A stretch of 64,000 nt of DNA from Dongia_B sp964406155 (GTDB taxonomy: Bacteria > Pseudomonadota > Alphaproteobacteria > Dongiales > Dongiaceae). A program made the translations under genes and the position numbers. The stretch spans positions 7,341 to 71,340 of the forward strand of contig CAYOQR010000023.1 in assembly GCA_964406155.1 (NCBI GenBank), given 5' to 3'. This document shows, piece by piece, positions 49,101 through 58,075 of this stretch. The notes beneath the pieces were generated by a model. It searched no databases and was not told the origin of the DNA. It saw nothing but the letters and a program-made list of their open reading frames with translations. The stretch's first letter is position 1. Each line of letters starts with the position of its first letter.

Positions 49101-49964
49101 TCACGACCGCTGCATCATCGTTCCCGCGACCTCGATTCCATCCAGCAGGATGGCATCGACCTTCTCGTTATAGAAGGCGATGTGGTCCTTGATACGGGCG
49201 GCTTCGGGAATCGGATCGGGATAGAACCAGGCAAGCTCGCCATGGTCGGTACCGCGTATCACGATCCCGTGATAATGCGCGACGCCTTTATAGGGGCAAC
49301 GCGTCTGCGTGGCGCTCGAGCGCAGCACCTCCGCTTTGACATCGGCGCGCGGCAGGTAATAGCGCACCGGCAGGCCGGTCTCGAAAAGGAACAGCGCCCG
49401 GGTCGAGGCCGCGACGATCTCGCCGCCGATCACCACTTCCACCTTGCGCTTGCTGGCGATGATATCGACCCGCTTATAAGGATCGCGGGCATGGGCGAAG
49501 ACTTCCTCATCCTCTTCGAACCAATGATCCATCTTGTTCCAATAGAAGGCGACATATTCCGAAAGGCTCTCGCCATTCGGCCCGGTCGGCGTCGCGAAGC
49601 CCGGCGCCGTCGCCTGCGGCTTCGGATAACCCCAGACGGCATTCTCGATAACCCGGTCGCCGACCGCGAGATGCCAATAGGCGGCATCGCCCTTATACGG
49701 GCAATGCGTCTTATGATCGGATGATTGGAGCAGATCGAAACGGACATCGGCGCGGGGGAAATAATAGGTTGGCATATGCCCGCTTTCCAGCAGCAGCATG
49801 CCGCGCGTCGTGTCGGCGATGATGACGCCCGCCACCTCGACCCGCAAGCGGCGCGGCGTCGGCTCGAATCGGATGGTCTTGCCGGCCGCTTTCTTCTCCA
49901 TCGGTTTTGTCGCGATCGCTTCCGTCCGCATCACCATTCCTGCCATCGCCGTATCGTCCGCCAT
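49101..49964 (-). CDS. Tandem DUF427 protein
   Basis: A 287-residue protein with two DUF427 domains. Domain 1 has VEVAGVIIADTTRGMLLLES, MPTYYFPRADVRFDLLQSSD and HCPYKGDAAYWHLAVGDRVI. Domain 2 has VEVVIGGEIVAASTRALFLF, PVRYYLPRADVKAEVLRSSA and RCPYKGVAHYHGIVIRG. The CPYKG loop is intact in both. DUF427 proteins are small beta-rich proteins of unknown function; double-domain versions are common. The start is ATG 49964, with AAGGAGG 8 bases upstream; the frame runs on to 50102. The N-terminal 25 residues are Met/Ala-rich. Confidence 0.87.
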   Translation of the reverse strand: MADDTAMAGMVMRTEAIATKPMEKKAAGKTIRFEPTPRRLRVEVAGVIIADTTRGMLLLESGHMPTYYFPRADVRFDLLQSSDHKTHCPYKGDAAYWHLAVGDRVIENAVWGYPKPQATAPGFATPTGPNGESLSEYVAFYWNKMDHWFEEDEEVFAHARDPYKRVDIIASKRKVEVVIGGEIVAASTRALFLFETGLPVRYYLPRADVKAEVLRSSATQTRCPYKGVAHYHGIVIRGTDHGELAWFYPDPIPEAARIKDHIAFYNEKVDAILLDGIEVAGTMMQRS

Positions 49965-50227
49965 TTCGTACGCCTCCTTATCCGTTGCCGCGGCATCCGT
50001 GGCCATGCCATTCGCTGCCACACCATCCGCTGCCAGGGTTGTCGTGACGCGACACGACCGCATCCCGCTTACAGCAGCATGACCGTCCGGGAATTGCCGC
50101 AATCCTGTCGATCACGATAATCTGTTTTCGGCCGCGATAAGAAGCTGGCTTTTCGACTGCATCATATTGTATGCAGTCGCAGAACCGCTCCGCCTCTCCT
50201 TGCCACACCGTCGGGTCATACCGCCGG

Positions 50228-50287
50228 GCCACACTACAGCGAGCCAAGCCACAGCGAGCCAAACCACAGCGGGCCACACCACCGGTT
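50228..50287. repeat. 15-bp tandem repeat, four copies, upstream of the PLD gene
   Basis: GCCACACTACAGCGA, GCCAAGCCACAGCGA, GCCAAACCACAGCGG and GCCACACCACCGGTT, exact 15-bp period, 70-130 bp before the PLD start. Confidence 0.8.
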
Positions 50288-50356
50288 GTCCTCCTGCCGG
50301 CCAACCTCGCGCCGAAAATCCCCTCATCATCTACCGCTTATCGATCACTGCATAGA

Positions 50357-50965
50357 ATGTTTCAGCTCTCCCACCACCCCGCCGTTCTGTCCCGCCCTTC
50401 CGTATTGTCCCGCACCACCCTCTCGCCTTTCCGCCTCGCCGCTCTCGCCATCACCGCCGCCACGCTGTTCGTCTCGGCCGGCATCACGCCGAGCCAGGCG
50501 GCAGCGACCTTGCAGGTTTGCTTCACGCCGGGTGGCGACTGCACCGACCGGATCGTCGATGCGATCGGCCGGGCGCAAGCCCGTGTCCTCGTTCAGGCCT
50601 ACAGCTTCACCTCGGCGCCGATCGCCAAGGCGCTGCGCGATGCGTATAAGCGCGGCGTCGATGTCGAGGTCATCCTCGACAGCAGCCAGGCAAGCGCCAA
50701 ATATACCGGCGCCGATTTCCTCGCCAATGCCGGCATTCCGGTGCGGATCGACCGCCGCCATGCCATCGCCCATAACAAGGTGATGGTGATCGACGGCCGC
50801 CGGGTGCTGACCGGCAGCTTCAACTTCACCAAGGCCGCGCAGGAAAAGAACGCGGAGAACCTGCTGCTGATCGAGGATCAGGATCTCGCGCGGCAATACG
50901 CCGAGAACTGGCGCCTGCATTGGAACCACTCGGAACCCTATCGCGGCAAGGGCGCAGCCGGCTGA
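50357..50965 (+). CDS. Exported phospholipase-D-family nuclease (Nuc-like)
   Basis: A 202-residue single-HKD protein, the form of the Nuc endonucleases, which act as dimers on nucleic acid. The HKD motif is AIAHNKVMVIDGRRVLTGSF with NFTKAAQEKNAENLLLI after it. The N-terminus is a signal peptide (FRLAALAITAATLFVSAGIT then PSQAAA), so the enzyme should be periplasmic or secreted. Two Cys (VCFTPGGDC) near the mature start may form a disulfide. ATG 50357 is chosen because the signal peptide follows; the frame extends upstream across the tandem repeat. Confidence 0.85.
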   Translation: MFQLSHHPAVLSRPSVLSRTTLSPFRLAALAITAATLFVSAGITPSQAAATLQVCFTPGGDCTDRIVDAIGRAQARVLVQAYSFTSAPIAKALRDAYKRGVDVEVILDSSQASAKYTGADFLANAGIPVRIDRRHAIAHNKVMVIDGRRVLTGSFNFTKAAQEKNAENLLLIEDQDLARQYAENWRLHWNHSEPYRGKGAAG

Positions 50966-50997
50966 TCAGCTCACGTTCCGATCAGCCCTAAAGCCGA

Positions 50998-51447
50998 TCA
51001 GCGAAGATACAGCGACGCGAAAGCGTCCATAAACCAGGCGATCAGCGTCATCTGCGGCCGCCGCATGGCAACCCGTACCTGGCGCGCCGCCGCCAGGGCG
51101 GTCATGCTGGTACCGTGCCGGCAGGAACAGACGATCTCGTGAAGCTGCCGGTCGTTCAGGCTGAAGAAGCGCTGGGCCTGGCCATAGCTGTCACCTTCCA
51201 GCCCCTCCGCCCGCAACAGCGGATCGGCATAGGCGACCGAGATCGGCGAGCCCAGGCAGCGCGCATGGGCGCGCAACATATCGGCCTCGTATTCGATCTG
51301 ATGGAAGGTGCCGAAGCGGCGCTCGGGCTCGCGTTCCAGCAGCGTCGCCCAACGTTCCAGGCGCTCGCGCCGGGTCATCATCGGGCGATCCTGCGGTCTT
51401 GAAATCTCGGCGATCTTTTGCAACTGGTCGAATGTCTGATGCTTCAT
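50998..51447 (-). CDS. Conserved hypothetical protein
   Basis: A 149-residue, mostly helical soluble protein: KHQTFDQLQKIAEISRPQDR, MTRRERLERWATLLEREPER, FHQIEYEADMLRAHARCLGS and AQRFFSLNDRQLHEIVCSCR. The C-terminus RRPQMTLIAWFMDAFASLYL is hydrophobic. GGAGG lies before the ATG at 51447. I do not recognise the family and assign no function. Convergent with the PLD gene. Confidence 0.65.
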   Translation of the reverse strand: MKHQTFDQLQKIAEISRPQDRPMMTRRERLERWATLLEREPERRFGTFHQIEYEADMLRAHARCLGSPISVAYADPLLRAEGLEGDSYGQAQRFFSLNDRQLHEIVCSCRHGTSMTALAAARQVRVAMRRPQMTLIAWFMDAFASLYLR

Positions 51448-51837
51448 CACGACCTCCGATGGGATGCCGCCGCGTCCCCATCGGACGATGCCCACCGGGC
51501 ACTGCCATCGGACGGGCGGCCGCCTCCAGCTTAGCGCCAAAACCGAAGGCCTCTCAAGCTCGGTCGCATCTTTTCCCGGCCCACCTGTCAGCTATATCGC
51601 GGACGACGCCATGACCTGACAACGCCGGCGTTTCGGTGCAACGGGGATTTCCAGCGCCAAACTCCCATCCGTTCCCATCACCCCTCCTCCGACAGCCGTG
51701 AAACAATCGCCGGTAACCGGTACGGATTTGGAAACAATCTGTTTCCAGCCACGCTCTTTTTACGCGACCGGCCAGCCCCCATTATCTCCGCGTGTGCCGG
51801 CGCAAGGTGCGTCCGGCGGCAGTTTTGGAGACGGAAC

Positions 51838-52536
51838 ATGATTGAACGCAGGCCCTTCGACAGTCTCGGCGGTGCCGATCACGGCTGGTTGAACGCCAAG
51901 CATCACTTTTCCTTTGCCGAGTATCACGACCCCGACCGCGTGCATTGGGGTGCCCTGCGTGTCTGGAACGACGACACCATCGCGCCGAAGACGGGCTTCC
52001 CGCCGCATCCCCATGCCGACATGGAGATCATCACCTATGTCCGCGAAGGGGCCATCACCCATCAGGACAGCCTCGGCAATCAGGGGCGCACCGAAGCGGG
52101 CGATGTGCAGGTGATGAGCGCCGGCTCGGGCATCCGTCATGGCGAATACAACATGGAGGACGAGACGACGCGCATCTTCCAGATCTGGATTGTGCCGAAC
52201 CAGCGCGGCGGCAAGCCGTCCTGGGGCGCCAAGCCCTTCCCCAAGGGCGAGCGGGCCGGCGCCTTCGTGGCGCTCGCCAGCGGCATCGCGGGTGACGAGG
52301 ATGCCCTGCCGATCCGCACCGATGCCCGCGTCCTCGGCGCCACGCTGAGGGCCGGCGAGACCGCAGATTACAGACTGGGCAGCGGCCGCAACGCCTATCT
52401 CGTCCCGGCCAAGGGTGCGGTCGAGATCAACGGCGTGCGGATCGACGCCCGCGACGGCGCCGCCATCCGCGACGAGGCGACCCTGCGCGTCACCGCGCTG
52501 GAGGATGCCGAAGTCGTCCTCGTGGATGCCGCCTGA
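51838..52536 (+). CDS. Pirin-family protein (bicupin)
   Basis: A 232-residue pirin. N-terminal RPFDSLGGADHGWLNAKHHF, then the metal-site region GFPPHPHADMEIITYVREGA and ITHQDSLGNQGRTEAGDVQV with MSAGSGIRHGEYN, giving the three His and one Glu/Gln ligands. Bacterial pirins include quercetin dioxygenases (YhhW type) and proteins that tune pyruvate metabolism; the activity here is open. GGAGACGGAAC precedes the ATG. The last codons and stop are repeated twice downstream, and a strong terminator follows. Confidence 0.91.
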   Translation: MIERRPFDSLGGADHGWLNAKHHFSFAEYHDPDRVHWGALRVWNDDTIAPKTGFPPHPHADMEIITYVREGAITHQDSLGNQGRTEAGDVQVMSAGSGIRHGEYNMEDETTRIFQIWIVPNQRGGKPSWGAKPFPKGERAGAFVALASGIAGDEDALPIRTDARVLGATLRAGETADYRLGSGRNAYLVPAKGAVEINGVRIDARDGAAIRDEATLRVTALEDAEVVLVDAA

Positions 52537-52568
52537 CTGGATGGCATCTGAGTGGATGCCGCCTGACG
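52524..52568. repeat. 15-bp tandem repeat spanning the pirin stop codon
   Basis: GGATGCCGCCTGACT, GGATGGCATCTGAGT and GGATGCCGCCTGACG, exact 15-bp period. The TGA of the first copy (52534-52536) is the gene's stop, and each other copy has TGA at the same place. Confidence 0.85.
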
Positions 52569-52609
52569 GCCTGGTCATGTGACGCCCGATCACATGATGC
52601 TCTGACCAC

Positions 52610-52658
52610 GATGCTCCCGCGCCCGCTTTCGACAGCCGGGCGCGGGAGCATCCTTTTA
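52610..52658 (+). terminator. Intrinsic terminator after the pirin gene
   Basis: GATGCTCCCGCGCCCG (52610-52625) and its exact complement (52637-52652) form a 16-bp stem with an 11-base loop, followed by CTTTTA. Confidence 0.88.
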
Positions 52659-52680
52659 TCTGCGGTAAAGGGAACGGCCT

Positions 52681-52764
52681 GGGATCAACAGGCAGGGATC
52701 AACAGGCAGGGATCAACAGGCAGGGATCAACGGACGGGGATCAGTGGATGGGGATCAGTGGATG
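52681..52764. repeat. 14-bp tandem repeat, six copies
   Basis: GGGATCAACAGGCA three times, GGGATCAACGGACG once, GGGATCAGTGGATG twice, exact 14-bp period over 84 bp. It lies between the pirin terminator and the convergent PAS-protein gene. Confidence 0.88.
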
Positions 52765-52775
52765 GGCGTCCGGCT

Positions 52776-53636
52776 CTAGCGGCCCCACAGCGTCACCCCG
52801 AGGCAGAGCAGATCCGGCCCGCTTTCGTCCCGCCCTTTCTGTCCCCCCTCGCCCCGCGCCAGGATCAGGCAGGTCCAGCGGATGCGCGCACCCGTCGCCG
52901 TGGGTGACGGCCAGATGCCGAGATCCTGATCCGACGGCTGCTGCCGGGCGGCCACCAGCCGCTCCTGGAAACGTGCCCGCTCGGCCTCCGGCACCAGCAG
53001 ATCCGCCCCAGCCTTGCCAAGCGCAGCCGGCCGGCCGAGACCGAGTATCCGCGCCGCCGCCGGATTGAGATCGCGCAACCGCCCCGCCGCATCCAGCCGC
53101 AGCATCAATATCTCGCTGTGCTCGAATAACGTCTCCGCCACCGCCGCCGCTTCGTCGCGCTGCGCCAGCCGGTCGCTCAGCGCCGCATTGGCCTCGCGCA
53201 GAAGGCTAAGCTCGCTCTGCCGTTTCTCGCTGTGCTGATGCGTGATCTCGCTGATGAGCGCGTCGGACCGCCGCTTCTGGGCGACGATCAGGCAGGTGAT
53301 GCCGAGGCAGAGCGCGAAGCCGATGAAATTCGGCAGCGCCTCCAGCGACACGGCGAAGGAATTATAGGGTGGCGTGAAGACGTAATCGACCACCAGCACG
53401 GCAATGACCGTGGCGATCCAGGCCGGCAGCGGTCCGCTGATCCAGGCCGTGACGATGATGGCGATGAAGAACGGGAAGAGGATGACCTCGCCATCCCAGG
53501 CCCGCACCCCCAGGGCCAATCCCGTCGCCACGGCGACGCAGAGAAACGCCAGTCCATAGCCCAGCAATTCCCCGCGCGAGGAGCTCTCCTCGCCGTTCCG
53601 ACCGTCCATCTGCAGATGCCGACTATCCTGTGCCAT
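52776..53636 (-). CDS. Membrane PAS protein with KdpD-like (DUF4118) sensor, no kinase domain
   Basis: A 286-residue protein. Four helices at ~25-125 (LGYGLAFLCVAVATGLALGV, VILFPFFIAIIVTAWISGPL, AWIATVIAVLVVDYVFTPPY, FIGFALCLGITCLIVAQKRR) match the DUF4118 membrane module of KdpD-type kinases, including DYVFTPPYNSF. A coiled-coil of ~50 residues follows, then a PAS domain (LMLRLDAAGRLRDLNPAAAR, ILGLGRPAALGKAGADLLVP). It ends where a kinase would begin. Possible roles are a truncated sensor or a stand-alone signal module; no kinase or cyclase gene adjoins. ATG 53636 preferred; the frame extends to 53696. Confidence 0.77.
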   Translation of the reverse strand: MAQDSRHLQMDGRNGEESSSRGELLGYGLAFLCVAVATGLALGVRAWDGEVILFPFFIAIIVTAWISGPLPAWIATVIAVLVVDYVFTPPYNSFAVSLEALPNFIGFALCLGITCLIVAQKRRSDALISEITHQHSEKRQSELSLLREANAALSDRLAQRDEAAAVAETLFEHSEILMLRLDAAGRLRDLNPAAARILGLGRPAALGKAGADLLVPEAERARFQERLVAARQQPSDQDLGIWPSPTATGARIRWTCLILARGEGGQKGRDESGPDLLCLGVTLWGR

Positions 53637-53856
53637 GGCGCGCACCGTTCGATCGCCTCGATTCCCGAATTGTCGCGCCGCACCCGCCCCCCGCACAAGC
53701 CCGAAAACCGGACCACAATCCTGTGGCCCGGTTCTCTCGTCGTGTCATCCTGACAGATCGCGGCAAGGTAAGCCGCGTGTTCCTCCGCCCCTTTCCTCGC
53801 TGGTGCCGGTCTTCTCAGATAGCTTCCCTCAGATAGCCCTCCCTCTGGCAGCCCTT

Positions 53857-55083
53857 TCAGGCTGCGGCCAGGGCATGCGAGCCGAAGACCTCGTAATGGA
53901 TGCGGTCGGCGGCGACGCCTTCCGCCCGCAAGGCCGCCAGCATGGCCTGCATGAACGGCACCGGCCCGCAGAGATAGTAATCCGCCTCGGGCAGGAGCAC
54001 GGCATCGCGGATCGCCGCAAGATCGATGCGCCCGGCATGGTCGTAATCGATCCCCGGCCGGTCGCCCGATACCACCCGTTCATAGAACACCTTGATCGCC
54101 ACCTGCGGATGCTGTGCGGCGATCTCCCGCACATGGCTGTTCAGCGCATGCACGCCGCGATGCCGCGCCGCATGGATGAAGCTGACCCGGCGTTGCGGCT
54201 GTTCGCGCACCAGATGGTTCAGCATCGAGACCATCGGCGTCAGGCCGACGCCGCCGCTGATCAGCACCACCGGCGTCTCGCGCCCGTCATGCAGCACGAA
54301 GTCGCCGAAAGGCGGTGAGAGTTCCAGCAACGTCCCCTCCTCCACCGTGTCATGCAGCCAGTTGGAGATCAGCCCATGCGGCGCGGCGCCGGCGTCATTC
54401 GCCGCTTCCCGCTTGATCGAGAGGCGGAGATATTCGCCATTCGGCGCATCCGACAGGCTGTATTGCCGCGGCTGGATCACGCTGCCATCGCCGGCCCGGC
54501 CGCGCAGGCTGATGAACTGGCCGGGCGTGAAGTCCGGCACCGGCGCGCCGTCCACGGGATAGAGATAGAACGAGGTGATCTCCTCGCTCTCGCGCACCCG
54601 GCGGCCGAGGCGGAACGGCCGCCAGCCGGACCAGCCGCCTTTCGCCAGCGCCGCCTCGCGATAGAGATCGCTCTCCGCCGCGATCAGCAGATCGGCGAGC
54701 TGCTTGTAGGCTGCGGCCCAAGCATCGACCAGCTCATCGGTCGCGGCCTCACCCATCACTTCGCGGATCGAGGCCAGCAGATGCATGCCGACGATCGGAT
54801 AGTGCTCGGCGCGGATGCCGAGGCTGGCATGCTTATGGGCGATGCGGCCCAGGACCGGCGCCAGCACCGACGGATCGTCGATATTCTCGGCATAGCCCAG
54901 CACGGCCAGGGCCAAAGCCTGCTGCTGCTGCCCGCTCGCCTGATGACCCTGGTTGAAGAGATGCTTGAGTTCCGGGTTATGGGTGAACATGCGCTGATAG
55001 AAATGGCGCGTCAGCGTCTCGCCATGTTCCCTCAGCACCGGGACGGTGGCTTTCACCAATCGGCGGGTTTCGGCACTCAGCAT
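53857..55083 (-). CDS. hmp: Flavohaemoglobin, nitric oxide dioxygenase
   Basis: A 408-residue flavohaemoglobin that converts NO to nitrate using O2 and NADPH/NADH. The globin domain (1-~140) has Tyr29, Gln53 and proximal His85, all at the positions known in E. coli Hmp. The FAD domain has RQYSLSDAPNGEYLRLSIKR, and the NAD domain VVLISGGVGLTPMVSMLNHL and DYYLCGPVPFMQAMLAALRA. All expected motifs are intact. A 10-bp palindrome 63 bp before the start is a likely regulator site. Confidence 0.95.
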   Translation of the reverse strand: MLSAETRRLVKATVPVLREHGETLTRHFYQRMFTHNPELKHLFNQGHQASGQQQQALALAVLGYAENIDDPSVLAPVLGRIAHKHASLGIRAEHYPIVGMHLLASIREVMGEAATDELVDAWAAAYKQLADLLIAAESDLYREAALAKGGWSGWRPFRLGRRVRESEEITSFYLYPVDGAPVPDFTPGQFISLRGRAGDGSVIQPRQYSLSDAPNGEYLRLSIKREAANDAGAAPHGLISNWLHDTVEEGTLLELSPPFGDFVLHDGRETPVVLISGGVGLTPMVSMLNHLVREQPQRRVSFIHAARHRGVHALNSHVREIAAQHPQVAIKVFYERVVSGDRPGIDYDHAGRIDLAAIRDAVLLPEADYYLCGPVPFMQAMLAALRAEGVAADRIHYEVFGSHALAAA

Positions 55084-55145
55084 GATCTTTTCCTTTGCTC
55101 ACGGTCAGGTTTGTTGCAGTGGTGATGATGCGATCTGGAGTCTTT

Positions 55146-55170
55146 AAACAGGTACAAACGGTACCTGTTT
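55146..55170. promoter_or_regulatory. Palindrome upstream of hmp (putative NO-regulator site)
   Basis: AAACAGGTAC (55146-55155) and GTACCTGTTT (55161-55170) are exact complements with AAACG between, 63 bp before the hmp start. No nsrR or norR gene is nearby. The sequence does not look like the well-known NsrR or NnrR/FNR sites as I remember them. Confidence 0.65.
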
Positions 55171-55548
55171 TATGGGAACCCGACCAGCCACCCGCCCTGC
55201 GACAAAAGCGCCCGTCATTGGAGAAGGTCGAGAATCCTGAGCGGATATTATGAGCGGCTTGACGTGGTGAGAGAGCCGACCTCAGGAAGTTTGGTTGCGC
55301 GCCTTTAACATTTCCGCCTCGACCTTACGCTGTATCACCCCCCATCTTAATCCTCCCCCACAAAGGGGGAGGATTAAGATGTATACCGATCTGGGGATGT
55401 TCCTCGGGCAAGCTACATCAAGCCTTTCTATGAAACCCCGCTTCCTTGACGGGACAACACTGGGTCAAGTCCGAGGATGTCAAAGGAGTGCGCAATCAAC
55501 ATCGCGCGCATACCTTTACAGCAAGCCCACGCCCTCGTTAGTGCCGGC
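55171..55548. other. 380-bp gap upstream of hmp, no gene
   Basis: No credible coding frame. It contains the 17-bp hairpin at 55343-55381 and otherwise nothing recognised. Confidence 0.45.
55343..55381. terminator. Perfect 17-bp stem-loop
   Basis: CATCTTAATCCTCCCCC (55343-55359) and its exact complement (55365-55381) with loop ACAAA. It lies between hmp and the esterase gene, about 170 bp beyond the esterase stop on the esterase strand's downstream side. It may be an intergenic repeat unit or a terminator. Confidence 0.65.
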
Positions 55549-57228
55549 TCACTTGTGTCGATTGGGGAGATAGACGTTCTCGGTCCACCAGTGCCGCCGC
55601 GCGGCGGCCGGGTCGTTCTTGATCCGGCAGCTACGGTCGAAGCTCATCTGCGCGCGACGGTCGAGATCGTAACGCGGCCAGGCCGGGAGATCGGGATTGG
55701 CATGGGCATCGGGGTCGCCCGCCAGGGCGAAGGCGAGGACGGCATCCTGCATCGCCGCGACCAGGCGTCGACGCGATTGCGCCTCCGCTTCATCCGCCGG
55801 CACGCCGCAAAGCTGTTGCCCGACCGAGGTCTCCAGCTTGTCGAACAGGAAGGACTGGTCCGCCGCATGCAAGGCGCCATGCCGTGCTTCAGCCGCCCAG
55901 TCGAACTGGTAGAGCCAGACCTTGCCGCCTTGCTTCGTCACTTCCTCGGCGAACCACAAAGCCGGCATCAGGAAGAGCGAATCCCCGAGAAGATGCATGC
56001 CACGCTTACCGCTCTCTTCCTCGGCGAACCAAGCGTCATAGGCGGCGGCAGCCTCCGCGCTCAAAGCCGGCGAAAGATGCTGCAACCTTTCCGCCGCCCA
56101 TTGGCAGGGATGACGGTCGAGATCGTCGTCCCAGAACAGCCAAAGCCCCATCTCGTAGCCGGTACAGCCGATCATCACATCGATGCCGCGCCCGCCACCC
56201 TCGCGCGCCGCAGTGAAGGGATCGCGCGGCGCGAAATCCGCGCTGACCTTGGCCCAGAACAGGGAATCCATGTCGAACAGGATCTCCGACGCGGCGGCGA
56301 CACCGACCACCCGTGTCATGATCTGCTCGGTGCTCAGCGCCTGCAGGTCCGCCATGGACGCGACACCGAGCCGCGCCAGGAAATCGCCCGCGCGTTCCAG
56401 CCCATGCGCCTCGCTGAAACCGCCCTGGAAATCGCCGCTCAAGCCGATGAGATTGCCGACGCCGCTCATCATGACGACACGCCGGGCGATGCCATCCAGA
56501 TGGCCCGCCGTCAGATGCCAACTGATATCGATGCTGCCGGCGGATTCGCCCATCACCGTGATGTTCTCGGGATCGCCGCCGAAGGCCGCGATATTGTCCC
56601 TGATCCAGCGTAAGGCCAGGACCTGGTCGCGCAATCCGTTCGAATGGCTGCCGCGATAATCGGCGCCGCCGATCCCGCTGAGATCGAGAAAGCCGAATAT
56701 GCCCAGGCGGTAGTTGAACGAGACGAAGATCACATCCGCGCGGGTGACGAAACGGTCGCCGTGATAGGTCGCAAGCCGGCTGCTCTCCAGCCAGTTGGCG
56801 CCGCCATGGATCCAGACCAGGACGGGGCGCTTCCCTCCCGGCTGCGTATCGCCCAGTTCAGCTCCGGTCGGCGCCCGCCTCCAGAGATTGAGCGTCAGGC
56901 AATCCTCCGATCCCACCCAACTGGTCGGCGCGGCATCCGGCGCGGCATCGGTGAATTCGTCATAGCTGCCTTCGCAGGGATCGAATATCTGCGGCGCCGC
57001 CGGTCCGAACCGGCCGGCATCCAGCACACCGGCCCAGGGCCGTTTCGCCACCGGCGGCTTGAAGCGCAACGCACCCAGCGGCGGCTCCGCATAGGGAATG
57101 CCGAAAAAGCGCCATTGGCCTGACGCCGCATCATGGGTACCCGCGACCTTGCCGGTGGTGGTCTCGACCACCGGCCATGCGGCGGCTGTCCCGCCCGGTA
57201 CCCGGTCTTCCTCGAACAAGCTGGCCAT
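55549..57228 (-). CDS. Type-B carboxylesterase
   Basis: A 559-residue alpha/beta-hydrolase of the cholinesterase/carboxylesterase family. The nucleophile is Ser229 in VMGESAGSIDIS; the oxyanion-hole region is PVLVWIHGGANWLESS, and SEDCLTLNLWR is the family's second signature. The N-terminal FFGIPYAEPPLGALRFKPP is typical. No signal peptide is seen, so it is probably cytoplasmic. ATG 57228 is preferred (GGAGGCGG upstream); the frame extends to 57315. An operator-like palindrome lies ~80 bp upstream, and a TetR gene is divergent. Confidence 0.91.
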   Translation of the reverse strand: MASLFEEDRVPGGTAAAWPVVETTTGKVAGTHDAASGQWRFFGIPYAEPPLGALRFKPPVAKRPWAGVLDAGRFGPAAPQIFDPCEGSYDEFTDAAPDAAPTSWVGSEDCLTLNLWRRAPTGAELGDTQPGGKRPVLVWIHGGANWLESSRLATYHGDRFVTRADVIFVSFNYRLGIFGFLDLSGIGGADYRGSHSNGLRDQVLALRWIRDNIAAFGGDPENITVMGESAGSIDISWHLTAGHLDGIARRVVMMSGVGNLIGLSGDFQGGFSEAHGLERAGDFLARLGVASMADLQALSTEQIMTRVVGVAAASEILFDMDSLFWAKVSADFAPRDPFTAAREGGGRGIDVMIGCTGYEMGLWLFWDDDLDRHPCQWAAERLQHLSPALSAEAAAAYDAWFAEEESGKRGMHLLGDSLFLMPALWFAEEVTKQGGKVWLYQFDWAAEARHGALHAADQSFLFDKLETSVGQQLCGVPADEAEAQSRRRLVAAMQDAVLAFALAGDPDAHANPDLPAWPRYDLDRRAQMSFDRSCRIKNDPAAARRHWWTENVYLPNRHK

Positions 57229-57306
57229 GCTCTTTCCGCCTCCCCTCGACAATTCCGTATTGCTGACAATCCGCATCGATGAGATTTCAGTATTCAGATA
57301 TAATTT

Positions 57307-57320
57307 TATAGTCAACTATA
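57307..57320. promoter_or_regulatory. TATAGT-CA-ACTATA operator between esterase and TetR genes
   Basis: TATAGTCAACTATA (57307-57320), 79 bp before the esterase start and 105 bp before the TetR start. The same 14-mer with one base changed is found upstream of the polyamine-binding-protein gene (59351-59364). It is flanked by further AT-rich symmetry (ATTTTATA...TATAAAAT). Confidence 0.7.
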
Positions 57321-57424
57321 ATTATAAAATGACCGCGATTACGCTTGTCGCCGGACTCCGCTTCGGCTATCGAAACGGGACCCGCCGATGATCGCGGCAA
57401 ACAAAATCATCCGAGACGACCGAA

Positions 57425-58075
57425 ATGGCTGAGACGAAATCGGAAACGAAGGCCGCCCCCAAGACTGGCGCCCTGCGCGACCGGAAAAAGGCAAAGCAGC
57501 GCCAGGCCCTGATCGACGCGGCGATCGGCCTCTTCCGGGATCACAGTTTCGAAAAGACGCGCATCGAGGATATCGCCGTTGCCGCCGATGTCTCGGTGGC
57601 CACCGTCTATAACTATTTTTCCACCAAGCAGCAGATCCTGGTCGAGATCGTCAAGAAGAGCACCGAGGACTGTCAGCCTGCCGTTCTCGCCGTCGCCCAG
57701 GAGCCGCCGCGCAATCCGGTCGAGGCGATCGTCGCCCTGATCAAGGCGGATTTCGGCAATTTGGATGACGAGGCCGACAAGAAATTATGGCGTGAATTGC
57801 TGGCCTCGATGACGCGCGATCAGGAAAACCGCGTACAGATCGAAAACGTGCGATCTCTGTTCCGCGACAATCTGCGTCAACTGATCAAGCTGCTGATCGA
57901 GCGCGGCCAGTTGAAGGCGACGGCCGATATCGATGCGCTGGTCGATATCGGCTACGCGATCTACGCCTATCACTTCCGCCAACTGGCCTGCCTGGAGCGC
58001 ATGACCACCGCCCTTACGCTGAAGGCCATCCGCCGCGACCTGAAGACCCTCCTGCTCGGCCACCGCACCGATTGA
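57425..58075 (+). CDS. TetR-family transcriptional regulator
   Basis: A 216-residue TetR repressor. Helix-turn-helix at ~20-70: KQRQALIDAAIGLFRDHSFE, KTRIEDIAVAADVSVATVYN, YFSTKQQILVEIVKKSTEDC. The C-terminal ligand domain has LWRELLASMTRDQENRVQIE. It is divergent from the esterase and convergent with the PotF-like gene; both of those genes carry the same palindromic site upstream, so it is the natural candidate to control all three. The end of the gene including its stop is partly repeated downstream. Confidence 0.9.
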   Translation: MAETKSETKAAPKTGALRDRKKAKQRQALIDAAIGLFRDHSFEKTRIEDIAVAADVSVATVYNYFSTKQQILVEIVKKSTEDCQPAVLAVAQEPPRNPVEAIVALIKADFGNLDDEADKKLWRELLASMTRDQENRVQIENVRSLFRDNLRQLIKLLIERGQLKATADIDALVDIGYAIYAYHFRQLACLERMTTALTLKAIRRDLKTLLLGHRTD

